From: Kovacikia minuta CCNUW1 | GTDB lineage: Bacteria; Cyanobacteriota; Cyanobacteriia; Leptolyngbyales; Leptolyngbyaceae | Assembly (NCBI RefSeq): GCF_020091585.1 | Contig: NZ_CP083583.1 | Location: 186,001-250,000, forward strand | DNA: 64,000 bases | Direction of reading: 5' to 3' | Shown: positions 61,802-64,000 of the stretch, one piece after another | Position numbering within the stretch: the stretch's first letter is position 1 | Layout of the letters: each line of letters opens with the position of its first letter | Position numbers and translations under genes: made by a program | Notes under the pieces: generated by a model | Databases searched by the model: none | What the model was told of the DNA's origin: nothing | The model's input: the letters and a program-made list of their open reading frames with translations, nothing else

Positions 61802-64000
61802 TTACAACCAATTGCCCACCAAGATAAAAGGTGCCCAATAGGCAGGATGGGCATAGGTTTCAGAGGCAATCAGCGCTTGCTGTGCTTTTTGTAAAGCTTC
61901 TGCCTTACTCAGCTTTGATTCCTGCCAGTCAGTGTAGAACTGATTAACAAATTGAGCAGTTGCCGCATCATTGATGAACCAGAGGGACGCCAGCGCACTC
62001 TTGACACCCGCTTGAATCGCCACTCCAGCGACTCCTAAAGCCGCCCGATCGTCTCCCACTGCGGTTTGGCAAGCTGTTAGGGCGAGTAAATCGATCGCTT
62101 CTGGTTGCCGATTAGACCGACGAATCAACCGATCTAACTCTGTAATCGTTAGTTTCTGGCGATCGCCCGTGACCAGAAAGGTATCGGCTGGATCGGTGCC
62201 AAATTGGGCATGGGTCGCGATGTGCAGAACTGGAAACAAGGTCTGACTGAGGGATTGCCCCAGACGGTTACGGGAAAACTCCTGATCGAGCAAGACCTGG
62301 CTTTTGGGTAAGCGCTCCTGAACTTTTTGTAGTTCTACCTGAACGTTCGGCAAAGCTGGAAAGTATTGTCCATCGACGGTTACGCTCTGGGTTAGCCCCA
62401 TTGCCAGCGATTTTGCGTGGTTCCGATCGGATATTCGTAAATCGGTCAGCGACAGACTTGGAGAGGTCACTACCGCATAGCGTTGTACCAGAAATTGCTG
62501 ACCGTCGTGTAACGCTGCCATTGGCACAGTTCGCAAAATGCCATCGTGAATAAAGACCAGCGTCCGAATTCCTGCCTGTTCTAGCGCGATCGCAAACGGT
62601 TGCACAATCCATTCATACAGTTTTTGTGCCCGTTCCGGTGTGTAGGCATCGTAGTAGCGTTCCAGGTCGCGACGGTACTGGTTCACTTCCTGGCGCAGGG
62701 TTGCAGCATCCACCGGAATAACATTCCATTGTTGAGTCCCATTCGGGAAGCTCACGACAATCACCGTGCGATCGCTCAAAATAATACTATTCACCACTGC
62801 CGTCGATGTCATTGCCCTGGCAACATCACTGGCTTTAGACAAAGGGGTTGGAAGCACACAATCACTGCCAAAGTAATTCTGCAACTCCGCTAATCGCAGG
62901 GAATCTGTCATTTTGAGAATGGCATCAAACTGATTTACTTCAGTTTTTGGATTCTGAATTTTTTCAGATTGACGGTTCTTTTTCTGATCTTTTGCCTTTT
63001 CTGCTAAATCGACTTGCAATGCAATTGCCTCGCGGTAAATCGGCTCGATCGCATCCCGAAAGTCAAATTGCACCTCCGGATTTGTTGTTAACAAATCACT
63101 GCGAATCGGTTCCAGAGTAGCAATTGCCTGGTTGTACTGGGCAATTGCCGCGGTTGTTCGCGCTTGCGCCTTAAGAATGCGCCCTGCTTGCCATTCCCAT
63201 AAATAGCGGCTATCCGGTTCTTGCTCGGCTGCCTGGAGAGCGCTCTGAGTTGTCGTCAGGGCATGAGCCATATCCCCCTGACATTCGTAGATTTGCCCCA
63301 GTTCTCCTAAGGCAAAGGATTCTGCTCGTCGATCGCGGAGGGCTTGGGCAATGCTAACCGCTTGTTGGAGTAACGGTTCCAGTGAGAGAACGGCCCTTTG
63401 TGCCGATGAACACTGAAATCGAGTTGTTTTCTCACCCTGGCGTAGTTGGGTAGACAGGTGTGCCAGATCGAGCATGGCATAGACCCGGTAACGGCTGAGG
63501 GGCAGTTGCTCCAGCAAGGAAGTTACCTGTTGGATAGTCTCTTCAGCCGCTGATCTAGATTGCATACGGATGGAAAGCTTTCCAAGTAAGGAGCGCACTT
63601 GAGCATTGCGATCGCCGATTTGGCGGGCAAGTTGTAAGCTCTGATCGAAGGACTCGATCGCCTGCGTTGCAAATGTTTGTTGGCGCTGGCGAAATTTAGC
63701 AACGGCAATTTTGTCTTCCCGTTGGGCGACAGACCCGGCACGTCGATCGTTGACCTCAGCCAGACGGCTGTAAACATTTCCCAAGGCATTTAGAGCGGCA
63801 ATTTGGTCAGGGATACGATCGCTTTTTTTTGCCAGTTCCAGGCTGCTGTTTAACCACCCTAGCGCAGTCTGATAATCCCCCAGGAGGCGATAGGCATCTC
63901 CCAAACTACCAAGAGCCGCCGTTTCAATGACGTTACTCCGGCTGCTGCGGGCAAGGTGCAGCGCACTATCATCGTCACACTGATTGGTCGCATCGGGGTG
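61802..64000 (-). CDS. CHAT domain-containing TPR protein (5' end outside window)
   Basis: The frame stays open to base 64000 (HPDATNQCDDDSALHLARSSRSNVIETAALGSLGDAY and onward), so the N terminus lies beyond the window. TPR-like repeats fill the first part (ETAALGSLGDAYRLLGDYQTALGWLNSSLELA, ALNALGNVYSRLAEV). The CHAT domain at the C terminus has the His in LHIATHAQFG and the Cys in LTACQTAVG, followed by GVAGVAIQAGVKSALASLWF. It is paralogous to the protein at 979, with the same closing YWAPFILVGNWL. Caspase-like protease activity is inferred. Uma2 lies 57 bp downstream. Confidence 0.9.
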   Translation of the reverse strand, partial: HPDATNQCDDDSALHLARSSRSNVIETAALGSLGDAYRLLGDYQTALGWLNSSLELAKKSDRIPDQIAALNALGNVYSRLAEVNDRRAGSVAQREDKIAVAKFRQRQQTFATQAIESFDQSLQLARQIGDRNAQVRSLLGKLSIRMQSRSAAEETIQQVTSLLEQLPLSRYRVYAMLDLAHLSTQLRQGEKTTRFQCSSAQRAVLSLEPLLQQAVSIAQALRDRRAESFALGELGQIYECQGDMAHALTTTQSALQAAEQEPDSRYLWEWQAGRILKAQARTTAAIAQYNQAIATLEPIRSDLLTTNPEVQFDFRDAIEPIYREAIALQVDLAEKAKDQKKNRQSEKIQNPKTEVNQFDAILKMTDSLRLAELQNYFGSDCVLPTPLSKASDVARAMTSTAVVNSIILSDRTVIVVSFPNGTQQWNVIPVDAATLRQEVNQYRRDLERYYDAYTPERAQKLYEWIVQPFAIALEQAGIRTLVFIHDGILRTVPMAALHDGQQFLVQRYAVVTSPSLSLTDLRISDRNHAKSLAMGLTQSVTVDGQYFPALPNVQVELQKVQERLPKSQVLLDQEFSRNRLGQSLSQTLFPVLHIATHAQFGTDPADTFLVTGDRQKLTITELDRLIRRSNRQPEAIDLLALTACQTAVGDDRAALGVAGVAIQAGVKSALASLWFINDAATAQFVNQFYTDWQESKLSKAEALQKAQQALIASETYAHPAYWAPFILVGNWL

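Overview
The window is cyanobacterial chromosome, most likely from a filamentous, Leptolyngbya/Oscillatoriales-like organism. Evidence is the very frequent GCGATCGC (HIP1) octamer, cyanobacteria-specific families (DUF928, DUF2808, DUF4278, slr1658/slr1659-type regulators, CHASE2 kinases, CHAT-TPR proteins) and many short palindromic intergenic repeats. No rRNA, tRNA, CRISPR array or complete insertion sequence was found.

Left end (1-7446): the 3' end of a filamentous-haemagglutinin-like exoprotein, then a same-strand run CHAT-TPR protein, DUF928 protein, CHASE2-PAS histidine kinase and NarL-type response regulator. Right end (57470-64000): a second, rearranged set of the same families (response regulator, CHASE2 kinase, DUF928 protein, then Uma2 nuclease and a CHAT-TPR protein on the other strand). 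These two paralogous modules frame the window.

7815-34898 is an accessory stress and detoxification region: MOSC protein, three alpha/beta hydrolases, an isochorismatase-like hydrolase, class I fructose-bisphosphate aldolase, three SDR dehydrogenases, an RclA-like flavin disulfide reductase, a GMC oxidoreductase, Dps-like ferritin, cupin, patatin, a TetR-EmrA-EmrB type efflux operon, a second TetR gene divergent from a glutathione S-transferase with two perfect palindromic operators between them, PNPOx-like protein, pirin, a second GST and a fatty-acid-hydroxylase-like membrane protein. Repeats are dense here.

35809-39522 carries a ParA/ParB pair with two conserved cyanobacterial-type hypothetical genes upstream. 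The same 18-bp perfect palindrome occurs upstream of parA and inside parB, a candidate parS pair. Next come a glycosyltransferase and then a signalling/transport locus (41272-50689): two SulP anion transporters with STAS and cNMP-binding domains, an slr1659-like STAS protein, an slr1658-like ATPase-fold regulator and an HD-domain protein ending in the same cNMP-binding module as the transporters. After it lie DUF202, two CadD-like transporters, an APC permease, an SPFH/prohibitin protein and an MFS transporter.

Five genes (isochorismatase, GMC oxidoreductase, second TetR, one SulP, one CadD) are each broken by what looks like one extra base in a short homopolymer. Removing one base restores normal length in every case, so either recent decay or uncorrected sequencing error must be considered before calling them dead.
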